Assembly (NCBI GenBank): GCA_012799995.1
Contig: JAAZKE010000010.1
Span: 1-64,000 of the forward strand
DNA from: Chloroflexota bacterium
GTDB lineage: Bacteria; Chloroflexota; Anaerolineae; Anaerolineales; Anaerolineaceae
Length of the DNA: 64,000 nt
Direction: 5' to 3'
Below are positions 48,134 through 57,763 of this stretch, piece after piece (position 1 is the first letter of the stretch; the number at the start of each line of letters is the position of its first letter). The translations under genes and the position numbers were made by a program. Under the pieces are notes generated by a model, which did not search any database, had not been told where the DNA came from, and saw only the letters and a list, made by a program, of their open reading frames with translations.

Positions 48134-49447
48134 ATGTGGTTTGACCAAAGTACGATTTATCAAATTTATCCGCTGGGTTTCTGCGGAGTTCTTGATGCGG
48201 AACGTGATCCGCGGCGAAGATCAATTTTAAAAGTGATAGACTGGATTCCGCACATGCAAAAGCTGGGTGTGGACGCGGTCCTTTTCAACCCTTTATTTGA
48301 TAGCGACTATCACGGCTACGACACACGTAACCTGTTCAAGGTTGATGAGCGGCTTGGCAGCAATGATGACTTTCGCCAGGTTTGCGCGCAGCTGGATGAG
48401 GCTGGCATGAAAGTGATTTTGGATGGGGTATTCAACCATGTTGGCCGCGGATTTTGGGCTTTTCAGGATGTGCGGGAAAAACAGCAACATTCCGCTTATA
48501 AAGACTGGTTTTACCTTGATTTCCAAAAGCAAAACCGCTTTCAGGATGGATTCAGCTACCAATTTTGGGAGACTGCTGATCTGCTTGTCAAACTGAATCT
48601 GAAGAACCCGGCGGTGGAAGAGCATCTTTTCAACGCAATTCAGGAATGGATTCATCAATACGAAATAGATGGTCTGCGGCTGGATGTGGCATATTTACTT
48701 GAGCATTCTTTTTTGCGCAACTTGCGCCAGAAAACCAGTTCATGGAAAGCTGATTTCCTGTTGTTGGGGGAACTGGTGGCAGGAGATTATAAAACCTGGG
48801 TTAACAGTGAAATGCTGAATAGCTGCACCAATTACGAATGCTACAAAGGACTGTTTTCCAGCTTTAATGACCTGAATCTGTTCGAAATTGCCCATTCCCT
48901 GAATCGTCAATTCGCATCTGCTCCTTATGCTCTTTACCGCAATCAGCGCTTGATGAATTTCGCTGATAACCATGACGTTGACCGGATCGCCAGCCGGCTA
49001 TCCAAAAAAGAACATTTAGAGCCTCTCTATGCGATCCTGTTTGGTATACCGGGAGTTCCCTGCCTGTATTACGGCAGTGAATGGGGCGCAACCGGAAAGA
49101 AAACTACCCACAAAGACGAAGAACTCAGGCTTTCTTATGATCACCCGGAGTGGAACACTCTGACAGATTTGATTAGTCAATTGATCAAAATCCGTAAAAA
49201 TGAAAAAGCGTTGTTGAATGGCGACTACTCTCAACTTGCATTGAACAATCAGCATTTTCTCTTCACGCGCGAATATCAACAGGATAAGGTGATCGTAGGG
49301 GTGAATATTAATCAAAACCCGCTTGAAATTAAAATTCCACTCCATAATGAACTTTGGAAAAACCTTCTAACCGGTGAAGAAATGACAGTGAACGGGTCAG
49401 TTTTTATGGAGCCAGATTCATTCGCCTATTGGAAAAAAGTCAGCTGA
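48134..49447 (+). CDS. Intracellular GH13 alpha-glucan hydrolase (alpha-amylase family)
   Basis: I start at the ATG at 48134 (GGGGA three bases before), which gives MWFDQSTIYQIYPLGF, the usual GH13 opening. The catalytic triad is visible: Asp184 (GLRLDVAY), Glu213 (LLGELVAG) and the stabilising Asp281 (ADNHDVDR). The first-strand DGVFNHVG motif is present. With 437 residues and no signal peptide it is cytoplasmic, like cyclomaltodextrinase, neopullulanase or maltodextrin-acting enzymes; exact substrate not decided. Probably co-transcribed with tetR. Confidence 0.88.
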   Translation: MWFDQSTIYQIYPLGFCGVLDAERDPRRRSILKVIDWIPHMQKLGVDAVLFNPLFDSDYHGYDTRNLFKVDERLGSNDDFRQVCAQLDEAGMKVILDGVFNHVGRGFWAFQDVREKQQHSAYKDWFYLDFQKQNRFQDGFSYQFWETADLLVKLNLKNPAVEEHLFNAIQEWIHQYEIDGLRLDVAYLLEHSFLRNLRQKTSSWKADFLLLGELVAGDYKTWVNSEMLNSCTNYECYKGLFSSFNDLNLFEIAHSLNRQFASAPYALYRNQRLMNFADNHDVDRIASRLSKKEHLEPLYAILFGIPGVPCLYYGSEWGATGKKTTHKDEELRLSYDHPEWNTLTDLISQLIKIRKNEKALLNGDYSQLALNNQHFLFTREYQQDKVIVGVNINQNPLEIKIPLHNELWKNLLTGEEMTVNGSVFMEPDSFAYWKKVS

Positions 49448-49545
49448 AAGGAGCTCATTTTTTGAGAGGAGCTATTACCAAACAGTTCCTTAAGGTCTTT
49501 TTCCGCTAAATCTGGATTAAAATTAATCCCGGAAAGGATTTGTTC

Positions 49546-52500
49546 ATGTCGTTCGTTCACCTTCATGTCCATACTGAGTATTCGCTGCTGGATGGTTTCA
49601 CCAAGATCGATAAATTGATGGAGCGCGTCAAACAGATGAATATGCCGGCGGTCGCGATTACCGACCACGGCACCATGTTTGGCGTGATTGAGTTCTATCT
49701 TGCTGCGAAAAAAGCAGGGATCAAACCGATCATCGGGTTGGAAGGGTACCTTTCCGTTGGTGCCATGACCTCCCGCGATCCGCGGGAGAAAAATTCAACC
49801 CATTTATTGCTGTTGGCAAAAAACATGACCGGCTATAAAAACCTTTTACAAATCGCCAGTGCTTCTCAGCTGGAGGGGTACTACTATCACCCCCGTATTG
49901 ATCATGAGTACCTGGCTGAGCATGCCGAAGGGCTGATTGCGACATCGGGATGTATGGCTGCGGAGATTCCGCGCGCGATTGTGGCGAACGATATGACGGG
50001 CGTGAGGAAAAAAATAAGCTGGTATCTCGATGTGTTTGGCCGGGAGAATTTTTACCTTGAATTGCAGGATCACGATGTGCAGGAACTTAAACTGATTAAT
50101 CGTGAGCTGCTGCGATTGGGCAAAGAATTCGATCTCAAATTCGTGGCGACCAATGACACTCATTATGTCGATCAGGAAGATTGGGAGTATCAGGATATCA
50201 TGCTGGCTGTTCAGACCGGCGCAAAACTGACTGATGAACGTCGCTTCCGCATGTCTGACCCTTCATACTATCTGCGCTCTCCCGAAGAGATGAAATCCCT
50301 GTTTGGGGAAGTTCCCGGAGCAATTGGAAATACGCTTGAGGTCGCTGAAAAATGTGAGCTTGAACTGATTAATGATGAGCACCATCTGCCCATTTTCCCG
50401 GTCCCAGTCAATGAGACTGCGGAGGGATATCTGCGGATTCTCTGTGAAAAAGGGATCAGGGAAAGGTATGGTGATCGGGCGGAAACAGATCCAGTAGTTC
50501 GTGAACGGCTTGAGAAGGAGCTTAATATTATCCACTCCATGGGGTTTGATGCTTACTTCCTGATTGTTCATGACCTGATTCAATTCGCACGCCAGGAAAA
50601 TATCTGGTACAACGTCCGCGGTTCCGGCGCGGGGTCACTGGTATCGTATGTGCTCAATATTTCGCCGATTGATCCGATTAAGTTTAAGTTGATCTTTGAA
50701 CGTTTTCTCAATCCTGAACGTATTTCCATGCCGGATATCGACCTTGACATTCAGGATGATAAACGCTTCAAGATGTTGCAGTATTGTTCTGATAAATATG
50801 GTTCTGACCGGGTCTCTCAGATTATTACCTTCAACACTTTGGGAGCAAAAAATGCTATTCGCGATGTGGGAAGGGTGATGGACATTCCCTTACCGGACGT
50901 CGATAAGATATGTAAATTGATTCCAGGCGGAACGCGTATGCCGATGAGCGGGCAGCCGATCACGATTAAAAACTGCCTTGAGGAGCTGGTTGATTTCCGT
51001 GAGGCGGTGAATGCTACACCCGAATTGACGAAACTGGTACGCACAGCCTCGGAAATGGAAGGGATTACCCGCAACGTGGGTACGCATGCGGCTGGTGTGA
51101 TTATCACTGATATTCCGATCACAGAGTATGCGCCATTGCACCGACCAACGTCCGGAAGTGACGATAACCCCATTAAATCGGTAGCGCAGTTCGAAATGAA
51201 TTTCGTGGACAAGATGGGGCTGCTGAAGATTGATTTCCTGGGTCTGGTTACCCTGACTGTTATGCAACGCTGTTGCGACAGCATTGAAAAAAGACATGGG
51301 ATTCATTTTGACCTGAGCAGCATTCCCACGGATGACAAAGAAACCTTTGACTACCTGAGCGAAGGACATACTGCTGGGGTCTTCCAACTGGAAAGTCCGG
51401 GCATGACACGCTACATTATGGAGATGAGGCCAAAAACGCTGGACAATATTATCGCAATGGTGGCTCTATATCGTCCTGGACCGATGCAGTTCATACCGGA
51501 TTATATTGCCTGTATGCACGGGGAAAAACCGATCGAATATCGCCATGAAAAACTGAAACCGATTTTTGAAGAAACGTACGGAGTACCAGTTTATCAGGAG
51601 CAGATCATGTTGGCTGCAATGGAGCTGGGTGGCTATTCTGCGGCTGAATCGGACTCCCTGCGAAAGGCAATTTCCAAGAAAATTAAAAAAGAAGTTATTG
51701 CACATCACGAGAAATTTGTGAGCGGTTGTGTTAAGAACGGGATCGATGAAAAGATTGCGAATACAATTTTTAATGATTGGGAAGAGTTTGCCAACTATGG
51801 GTTCAACAAGAGCCATGCTGCTGATTATGGTGTACTGTCGGTTCAAACTGCGTACCTTAAAAAGCATTACACCGTCGAATTTATGGCAGCAATGCTGGAT
51901 GCCAACCGCAACGATTCAGGGAAAATTGCGTTTTACATTAACGAATGTCGGAATCTGGGCATAAATGTACTTCCGCCCGATATTAATACCAGCAATTGGG
52001 ATTTCACGCTTGAGGATTTGCCATCCGGCAAAACGGACATTCGATTCGGGCTCGGTGCTGTCAAAAACGTCGGTAAAACCCCAGTGGATTTGATCGAAAG
52101 TGAACGCAATCAAAACGGTCTCTTCAAAAATCTGGATGACTTTATTGAACGAATTGACTTGCGGCAAATTGGCAAACGGTCGCTCGAATGTCTGATTAAA
52201 ATCGGCGCGCTTGACAGCTTTGGTGAACGAGGTGCTTTGCTGTCAATTCTGGAAGACATGATCAACATCAGCGCAGCCGGCCAAAAGGATCAGGATTCTC
52301 TCCAATTCGATTTGTTTGATATGATGTCCGTCCCAATGGCTAAAGTGGAGATTCCAGCTGTCCCCCCAATCGAAAAGCAGGTCATGCTGATGTGGGAACG
52401 CGAACTGTTGGGGCTGTTTGTCTCTGACCATCCTCTGAATGATCACCTGGAAACGCTGGAAAAATATAACGCCATTCCAATCAAACAACTGGAGAAAATG

Positions 52501-53487
52501 GCGGGTTCCTCGTATGTTATCGTTGGTGGCTTCGTGCAGGAATTACGTTCCATTCTTACCAGGCAAAATCGCACCATGTGCACCATTAAATTGGAAGATG
52601 CCAACGGTGACACCATTGATGTGGTGTTCTATCCATCGGTATGGGAACAGGTTCAGGACCTGGTGAAAGCGGAAGCGATCCTGCTGGTTGAAGGGCAGCT
52701 GGATTTAAGCAGAATGTCACCGCAAATTAAAGGGTCAAGAGTGCGGTCGTTATTAGTTGGCGACATGCCGGAATCGTTGGCAGGTTTTGCGGACAGATTT
52801 AGAGGAATGGATTTCCAGGAAAATGAAGTCCTGTCGATTAACCCCAATCCGGTGACCGGCTCAGAGTTGAACCCCTGCATACCCCCGCAGACAGCAAACG
52901 CCATTGAAGAAGAACCAGAATGGAACGAGGATTCTGAAGCGGATGTCGCAGATAACTGGCCTGAAGATCCAGTATTCGAATCCTATGCACCATCTCCGAC
53001 ACCATTGATTATTGACCCAATCTCTTATTCTGCCACAGAAGTGAGCTCGGACCAGATCGCGTCACAAAACGATTCAGGTGAGGCTGTTGAAACCCCGAAA
53101 GATCAGTTCGTTATCAATAAGGAATCACCAAAACCAGCGATCACTTCAGATCATTGGTCTGAGTATGCCAACGGCAGTGAGGAGCCTGTTCAAGACGAGG
53201 AAAAGACCCCCTTTGACCCGCCCCCCCAAAAAAACAAATCACGCTTATTGACGTTGATCTTTGATTCAGTCGGCAATGACGATAAAGATGCTGTCATCCG
53301 TCAGATTCAACGCGTGCATGGCATGGCAGTTTCCTGCCCGGGGGAGGATCGATTTGCTTTTTTGATCCTTGAGGGTGGTGAGGTAAATCTGATTGAATAT
53401 TCGGAAGAAACCCGAATTTGTCCGGAATTACTGAATGCAATCGAACAAGAGATTGGTAAAGAAAACATTCTCATTGAGGAACGCTGA
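49546..53487 (+). CDS. dnaE: DNA polymerase III subunit alpha
   Basis: The ATG at 49546 follows GGAAAGGA at a good distance, so it is preferred over a TTG at 49540. The 1,313-residue protein has the N-terminal PHP domain (FVHLHVHTEYSLLDG, with HxH), the polymerase active site around PDIDLDIQDD and the RGSGAGSLVSY motif, a helix-hairpin-helix region, and an OB domain (SYVIVGGFVQELRSI). An acidic linker of about 130 residues follows (EEEPEWNEDSEAD), then a C-terminal 80-residue domain. It is the main replicative polymerase subunit. A slippery heptamer lies in the linker (see findings). Confidence 0.96.
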   Translation: MSFVHLHVHTEYSLLDGFTKIDKLMERVKQMNMPAVAITDHGTMFGVIEFYLAAKKAGIKPIIGLEGYLSVGAMTSRDPREKNSTHLLLLAKNMTGYKNLLQIASASQLEGYYYHPRIDHEYLAEHAEGLIATSGCMAAEIPRAIVANDMTGVRKKISWYLDVFGRENFYLELQDHDVQELKLINRELLRLGKEFDLKFVATNDTHYVDQEDWEYQDIMLAVQTGAKLTDERRFRMSDPSYYLRSPEEMKSLFGEVPGAIGNTLEVAEKCELELINDEHHLPIFPVPVNETAEGYLRILCEKGIRERYGDRAETDPVVRERLEKELNIIHSMGFDAYFLIVHDLIQFARQENIWYNVRGSGAGSLVSYVLNISPIDPIKFKLIFERFLNPERISMPDIDLDIQDDKRFKMLQYCSDKYGSDRVSQIITFNTLGAKNAIRDVGRVMDIPLPDVDKICKLIPGGTRMPMSGQPITIKNCLEELVDFREAVNATPELTKLVRTASEMEGITRNVGTHAAGVIITDIPITEYAPLHRPTSGSDDNPIKSVAQFEMNFVDKMGLLKIDFLGLVTLTVMQRCCDSIEKRHGIHFDLSSIPTDDKETFDYLSEGHTAGVFQLESPGMTRYIMEMRPKTLDNIIAMVALYRPGPMQFIPDYIACMHGEKPIEYRHEKLKPIFEETYGVPVYQEQIMLAAMELGGYSAAESDSLRKAISKKIKKEVIAHHEKFVSGCVKNGIDEKIANTIFNDWEEFANYGFNKSHAADYGVLSVQTAYLKKHYTVEFMAAMLDANRNDSGKIAFYINECRNLGINVLPPDINTSNWDFTLEDLPSGKTDIRFGLGAVKNVGKTPVDLIESERNQNGLFKNLDDFIERIDLRQIGKRSLECLIKIGALDSFGERGALLSILEDMINISAAGQKDQDSLQFDLFDMMSVPMAKVEIPAVPPIEKQVMLMWERELLGLFVSDHPLNDHLETLEKYNAIPIKQLEKMAGSSYVIVGGFVQELRSILTRQNRTMCTIKLEDANGDTIDVVFYPSVWEQVQDLVKAEAILLVEGQLDLSRMSPQIKGSRVRSLLVGDMPESLAGFADRFRGMDFQENEVLSINPNPVTGSELNPCIPPQTANAIEEEPEWNEDSEADVADNWPEDPVFESYAPSPTPLIIDPISYSATEVSSDQIASQNDSGEAVETPKDQFVINKESPKPAITSDHWSEYANGSEEPVQDEEKTPFDPPPQKNKSRLLTLIFDSVGNDDKDAVIRQIQRVHGMAVSCPGEDRFAFLILEGGEVNLIEYSEETRICPELLNAIEQEIGKENILIEER

Positions 53488-53580
53488 TTTCAGGCTTTTT
53501 TTACCAGATGTTTTCATATTGAGAATACATGAGTGTTAAAATAGACAGCGAAAGCGGCATTAAGCTGATTGGAAGGAAAA

Positions 53581-54585
53581 ATGGAACAAATTGAAGTATC
53601 AAATTCTGAATCTGATATTCGCACTATCGCAGTTCTGACTTCGGGCGGAGATGCTCCGGGGATGAATGCAGCCATTCGTGCGGTAACACGCGCCGGGATT
53701 TATTTCGGAATGAAAGTGTACGGTGTTCATGATGGATTCAAAGGGCTGATTAATGGCGATTTTGAACTATTGAGCAGGCGTAATGTCAGCGGAGTTCTCA
53801 ATCTGGGTGGTACGTTTCTCAGAACTGCTCGATGTGATGAGATTGAAACGCCTCATGGGCAACGTGAAGCGGTGCGACAATTAAATAATGAAGGCATTGA
53901 AGCGCTGGTCATTATCGGTGGCGATGGCTCCATGGCGGGTGGACAGGCGCTTATTGAAAAAGGGTTTGAGAAAGTAGTCGGCATCCCGGGAACAATCGAT
54001 AACGACATTTTTGGAACGGACAGCTGTGTAGGCGTCGATACCGCGCTGAATACGATCATGGAAGCTGTAGACAAAATCCGTGACACCGCGGCTTCGCATA
54101 GCCGTGCTTTTCTGGTGCAGACAATGGGGCGGGAATGCGGTTATCTGGCGGTTCAGTCAGCAATGATCTCAGGTGCTGAAATGGCTCTTGTTCCTGAGGA
54201 TCCGGTTCCGGTTGAGGAAATAGCCCGCACGATTGAGAATTCATACAAATTGGGCAAAAAGCATTGCATCATTATCATTGCTGAGGGATATCAGGTTCCG
54301 ATGGTGGAGTTAGGACAGAAACTGGACAAAATGGACCTCGGTTTTACCACACGTGCCATTAACCTCAGCTATATTCAGCGCGGTGGCACACCGACATCCT
54401 TTGACCGTATTCTGGCATCCCGTATGGGTTTCAAAACGATACAGTTGATCCGTGAAGGAACCTTCGGGGTAATGACTGCGTTACAGGGTGGAAAAATAAT
54501 CGGCCTGCCAATTGTGGATGTGATTGGCAAACATCGCAGTATATCGGAAGAATATCTGCAGATATCCAATATTCTGTCCCGCTGA
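53581..54585 (+). CDS. pfkA: 6-phosphofructokinase
   Basis: GGAAGG about five bases before supports the ATG at 53581 over an upstream TTG. The 334-residue protein has TSGGDAPGMNAAIRA, IGGDGSMAGG and IPGTIDNDIFGTDSC, the PFK catalytic and sugar-binding motifs. Gly in GGDGS favours ATP over pyrophosphate as phosphoryl donor. It commits glucose to glycolysis by making fructose-1,6-bisphosphate. A strong terminator follows. Confidence 0.94.
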   Translation: MEQIEVSNSESDIRTIAVLTSGGDAPGMNAAIRAVTRAGIYFGMKVYGVHDGFKGLINGDFELLSRRNVSGVLNLGGTFLRTARCDEIETPHGQREAVRQLNNEGIEALVIIGGDGSMAGGQALIEKGFEKVVGIPGTIDNDIFGTDSCVGVDTALNTIMEAVDKIRDTAASHSRAFLVQTMGRECGYLAVQSAMISGAEMALVPEDPVPVEEIARTIENSYKLGKKHCIIIIAEGYQVPMVELGQKLDKMDLGFTTRAINLSYIQRGGTPTSFDRILASRMGFKTIQLIREGTFGVMTALQGGKIIGLPIVDVIGKHRSISEEYLQISNILSR

Positions 54586-54603
54586 GCGAAACTGACTTTG
54601 AGC

Positions 54604-54630
54604 AAAAACAGGCGAAAGCCTGTTTTTTTG
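54604..54630 (+). terminator. Intrinsic terminator after pfkA
   Basis: ACAGGC (54608-54613), GAAA tetraloop, GCCTGT (54618-54623), then seven T. Ends 19-45 bases past the stop. Confidence 0.92.
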
Positions 54631-54702
54631 TTTTCTCTGAAACTCAGCCTATGATTTCGCGGGATACTTCGATACAATCAATGAAAAGAGATGGAGGACA
54701 TG

Positions 54703-55392
54703 ATGGAAATCAATCTGACCTGGTATGGGCGTTCAGCCTTTCTAATTGAATTTGACAAGTATCGTGTGTTGTTGGATCCTTATTTCAGCGGGAATTCAAT
54801 GGCGCCGATTCCCTGGGAAGCGGTAACTGCTGACTTGATTCTTGTTTCGCACGGGCATGATGATCATGTTGGAGATGCGCTTGCAATTGCCAACCGCCTG
54901 GACATTCCAGTCCTGACTAATCCTGAAATTGGCGGCTGGTTGGGGAAACACGGTTTAAAGAAACGAATCCCAATTTACATCAGTGGTATTGCAGAGTTCC
55001 CGTTTGGAAAGGTTAAAAGCGTAATCGCCATGCACGGTTCATCTATGGAGGATGGATCCTACGGAGGGCTGGCGATGGGCTTTATCCTTTATTCTTCTGA
55101 TGGAAGAAAGATTTATTTTGCCGGAGATACCGGGCTGTTTGGCGACATGCGGTTGATCGGCGAAGAACAGCTTGATTGTGCGTTGTTGCCAATTGGCGAT
55201 ACCTATGTAATGGGACTGGGTGAATCGCTCCGCGCGATTGCCATGCTGTCACCACGCATTACCATTCCCATGCACTTTAACCCTGCCATGAATATTGAGA
55301 ACTGGCAAAAGGAAGTCCGTCATCACCACAGCATTCCCCTGGTGCTGGAAATCGGGAAAAGAGTGCTGCTGAGTTATTCCTTATTCTCGTAG
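54703..55392 (+). CDS. Metallo-beta-lactamase-fold hydrolase, UPF0173 family
   Basis: The GGAGG at 54693-54697 favours the ATG at 54703 (MEINLTWYGRSAFLIEF), although ATG codons at 54691 and 54700 are in frame. The metal-binding motif SHGHDDHVGDA (HxHxDH) and a later IYFAGDTGLFGDM and IPMHFNP (metal-ligand Asp and His) are clear. At 229 residues it fits the UPF0173 (YtkL-type) metal-dependent hydrolases, whose substrate is generally unknown. Confidence 0.88.
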   Translation: MEINLTWYGRSAFLIEFDKYRVLLDPYFSGNSMAPIPWEAVTADLILVSHGHDDHVGDALAIANRLDIPVLTNPEIGGWLGKHGLKKRIPIYISGIAEFPFGKVKSVIAMHGSSMEDGSYGGLAMGFILYSSDGRKIYFAGDTGLFGDMRLIGEEQLDCALLPIGDTYVMGLGESLRAIAMLSPRITIPMHFNPAMNIENWQKEVRHHHSIPLVLEIGKRVLLSYSLFS

Positions 55393-55422
55393 ATTGATAG
55401 TTTTTGCGAGTACTTATCGGAC

Positions 55423-56715
55423 ATGATGATGGCTATGACTGACAGGAAGTTTTATCAGCTATCCGTTCCTGAACGGATAGATCAGCTGATTGCAGAAGGG
55501 GGGCTCTCTGCTGAAGACGGAGCTTTTTTACACGTAGGGAATGGCTTGACAGTAACCCTGGCGGACAGCATGTCCGAGAACACAATCGGAGTTTATGGAC
55601 TGCCACTCGGAGTTGCACAGAACTTCATTGTGAACGGTCGCCCTGTTTTGATACCGATGGCGATCGAAGAGCCGTCTGTCGTCGCTGCTGCTTCCAATGG
55701 GGCGCGGCTGGTGGCAAAAAACGGTGGCTTTTCTGCTGAAGCGGATCCTCCTCATATGATTGGGCAGATCCAATTGATGCACGTTCTGGATTATGAGGCT
55801 GCAGTGGAGAGGCTCGAGCAGGAAAAAGAAAAAATATTTGAACTTATTCGTACTTTACACCCGACGCTGGTAAAATTGGGCGGCGGTCCGGTTGAGCTCT
55901 ATTCCAAGTGGTTTCCACAGTCTTCAGCAGGTCCAATGATGATCGTGTATCTGGTACTGGATGTGCGCGATGCAATGGGTGCAAACGCCATCAATACCAC
56001 GTTGGAGAATATCTCTCCGCTGGTTGAAGAGTTGTCTGGCGGAGAAGCGCGTCTGCGTGTCCTTTCCAACTTTTCTGATCGGCGCATGGCCCGAGCCAGC
56101 TGCAGTTTATCAGCAGATACGCTGGCAATGCAGGACTATAGCGGAGAAGAGGTGATCACCAGGATTTTGGAAGCGGCTGCTTTTGCGGACGCTGACCCGT
56201 ATCGGGCAGTGACGCACAACAAGGGTGTGATGAATGGAATTGATGCCGTAATGCTTGCTACCGGGAATGACTGGCGAGCGGTGGAAGCAGGTGCGCACGC
56301 CTGGGCGGCAAGAGCTGGCAGAATAGCACCGCTGACCAGTTGGAAGAAGGATGCGCAGGGAAACCTGATTGGAAAAATAGAGCTTCCGCTGGCAGCCGGT
56401 ATTATAGGCGGGGCTACAGCAGTTCATCCGTTGGCTGCGTTGTCGCTGCGGATGTTGAAGGTCAAATCAGCGGTTGAACTGGCAGAGGTGACTGCGTGCG
56501 TTGGATTGGCGCAAAACCTTGCTGCTTTACGGTCGTTGGCTACGGAAGGTATCCAAAAAGGGCACATGGCACTGCATGCGCGACAGGTAGCGATTGCTGC
56601 AGGTGCGAAAGATGATCAGATTGAAAAAGTCGCAGATATCATGCGAAAAGAAAAAAAGATACGTCTGGAATTTGCAAAGGAGATCTTAAAACGGTATGGC
56701 ACTGTTGATTCCTGA
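55423..56715 (+). CDS. mvaA: Hydroxymethylglutaryl-CoA reductase, class II type
   Basis: The signature [21 protein letters not shown] carries the catalytic Glu. [13 protein letters not shown] carries the Lys, Asn and Asp of the class II active site, and [12 protein letters not shown] carries the catalytic His. The product converts HMG-CoA to mevalonate with NAD(P)H. The exact start is uncertain: ATGs at 55423, 55426 and 55435 are in frame with weak RBS. It is the first gene of the mevalonate cluster and overlaps the HMG-CoA synthase gene by 20 bases. Class II enzymes work in biosynthesis or degradation; the neighbours argue for biosynthesis. Confidence 0.93.
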   Translation: MMMAMTDRKFYQLSVPERIDQLIAEGGLSAEDGAFLHVGNGLTVTLADSMSENTIGVYGLPLGVAQNFIVNGRPVLIPMAIEEPSVVAAASNGARLVAKNGGFSAEADPPHMIGQIQLMHVLDYEAAVERLEQEKEKIFELIRTLHPTLVKLGGGPVELYSKWFPQSSAGPMMIVYLVLDVRDAMGANAINTTLENISPLVEELSGGEARLRVLSNFSDRRMARASCSLSADTLAMQDYSGEEVITRILEAAAFADADPYRAVTHNKGVMNGIDAVMLATGNDWRAVEAGAHAWAARAGRIAPLTSWKKDAQGNLIGKIELPLAAGIIGGATAVHPLAALSLRMLKVKSAVELAEVTACVGLAQNLAALRSLATEGIQKGHMALHARQVAIAAGAKDDQIEKVADIMRKEKKIRLEFAKEILKRYGTVDS

Positions 56716-57751
56716 AAATCCAGTTGGCATAATCGGGTATGGGGCATATATTCCCCGTTATCGCATACCTGCTGCGGAAATTGCGCGGGTGTGGCATGAC
56801 GAAGGTGGAGGGGTACCGGTCAAAGAGAAAGCTGTTCCGGGACCGGATGAAGACACTATTACCATGTCCATCGAAGCTGCCAGAAATGCACTCCAACGGG
56901 CGGAAATTGATCCGTTGCTGCTGCGGGCAGTATGGATTGGCTCTGAATCGCATCCGTACGCGGTGAAACCCAGCGGGACGGTGGTTGCCGAAGCTATTGG
57001 TGCGGATACAGCCATTTCGGCTGCGGATTTTGAGTTTGCCTGTAAAGCCGGGACGGAAGCGCTGATTGCCGGGATGGGCATGGTTGGGTCGAAAATGGCT
57101 CAATATGTGTTGGCAATTGGCATGGACACCGCGCAGGGGAAACCGGGTGATGTGTTGGAATATACTGCTGCCGCGGGTGGTGCTGCCTTCATTCTGGGAA
57201 CAGCGGATGAATCGCTGGCGGTCATTGAGGCAGCTTTCTCATTTGTCAGTGATACACCTGATTTCTGGCGCCGCCAAAGTGAGAAATATCCGGAGCACAG
57301 TCAACGTTTCACCGGTGAACCGGCTTACTTCCACCATATCAGCAACTCTGTGAACGCATTTCTTGAAGAATCCGGGACAAAGCCGGAAGATTATCAGCAT
57401 GTCGTTTTCCATCAGCCAAATTCCAAATTTCCGCAGAAAATTGCTAAAGACCTCGGATTTAGCAAGGAGCAAATCAGCACCGGCCTGTTGGCGCCGATCA
57501 TTGGGAACACTTACTCGGGCGCTGCGCTGTTGGGACTCAGCGCTGTCCTGGATATTGCCAAACCAGGCGATCGGATTCTGGTTGCCAGTTTTGGGTCTGG
57601 TGCCGGCTCGGACGCTTTTTCGCTGCGTGTTACCGAAAGGATTACAGCGCGCGCGAAAATGGCGCCAACTACCCAACAATATATACAGCGTCGCACTGAA
57701 ATCGATTATGCAATCTATGCTCGCTATCGTGACAAGTATGTGCTCAAGTAA
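56696..57751 (+). CDS. Hydroxymethylglutaryl-CoA synthase, archaeal type
   Basis: The 351-residue protein resembles archaeal-type HMG-CoA synthase. It opens [16 protein letters not shown], has the acylated nucleophile Cys116 ([11 protein letters not shown]), and the catalytic-His segment [13 protein letters not shown]. It condenses acetyl-CoA and acetoacetyl-CoA to HMG-CoA. It starts inside the reductase gene and ends directly before the thiolase gene, so the cluster is tightly coupled. The archaeal-type system uses the thiolase and a DUF35 protein as partners; both follow here. Confidence 0.9.
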   Translation: MALLIPENPVGIIGYGAYIPRYRIPAAEIARVWHDEGGGVPVKEKAVPGPDEDTITMSIEAARNALQRAEIDPLLLRAVWIGSESHPYAVKPSGTVVAEAIGADTAISAADFEFACKAGTEALIAGMGMVGSKMAQYVLAIGMDTAQGKPGDVLEYTAAAGGAAFILGTADESLAVIEAAFSFVSDTPDFWRRQSEKYPEHSQRFTGEPAYFHHISNSVNAFLEESGTKPEDYQHVVFHQPNSKFPQKIAKDLGFSKEQISTGLLAPIIGNTYSGAALLGLSAVLDIAKPGDRILVASFGSGAGSDAFSLRVTERITARAKMAPTTQQYIQRRTEIDYAIYARYRDKYVLK

Positions 57752-57763
57752 TTGGATAACGAG

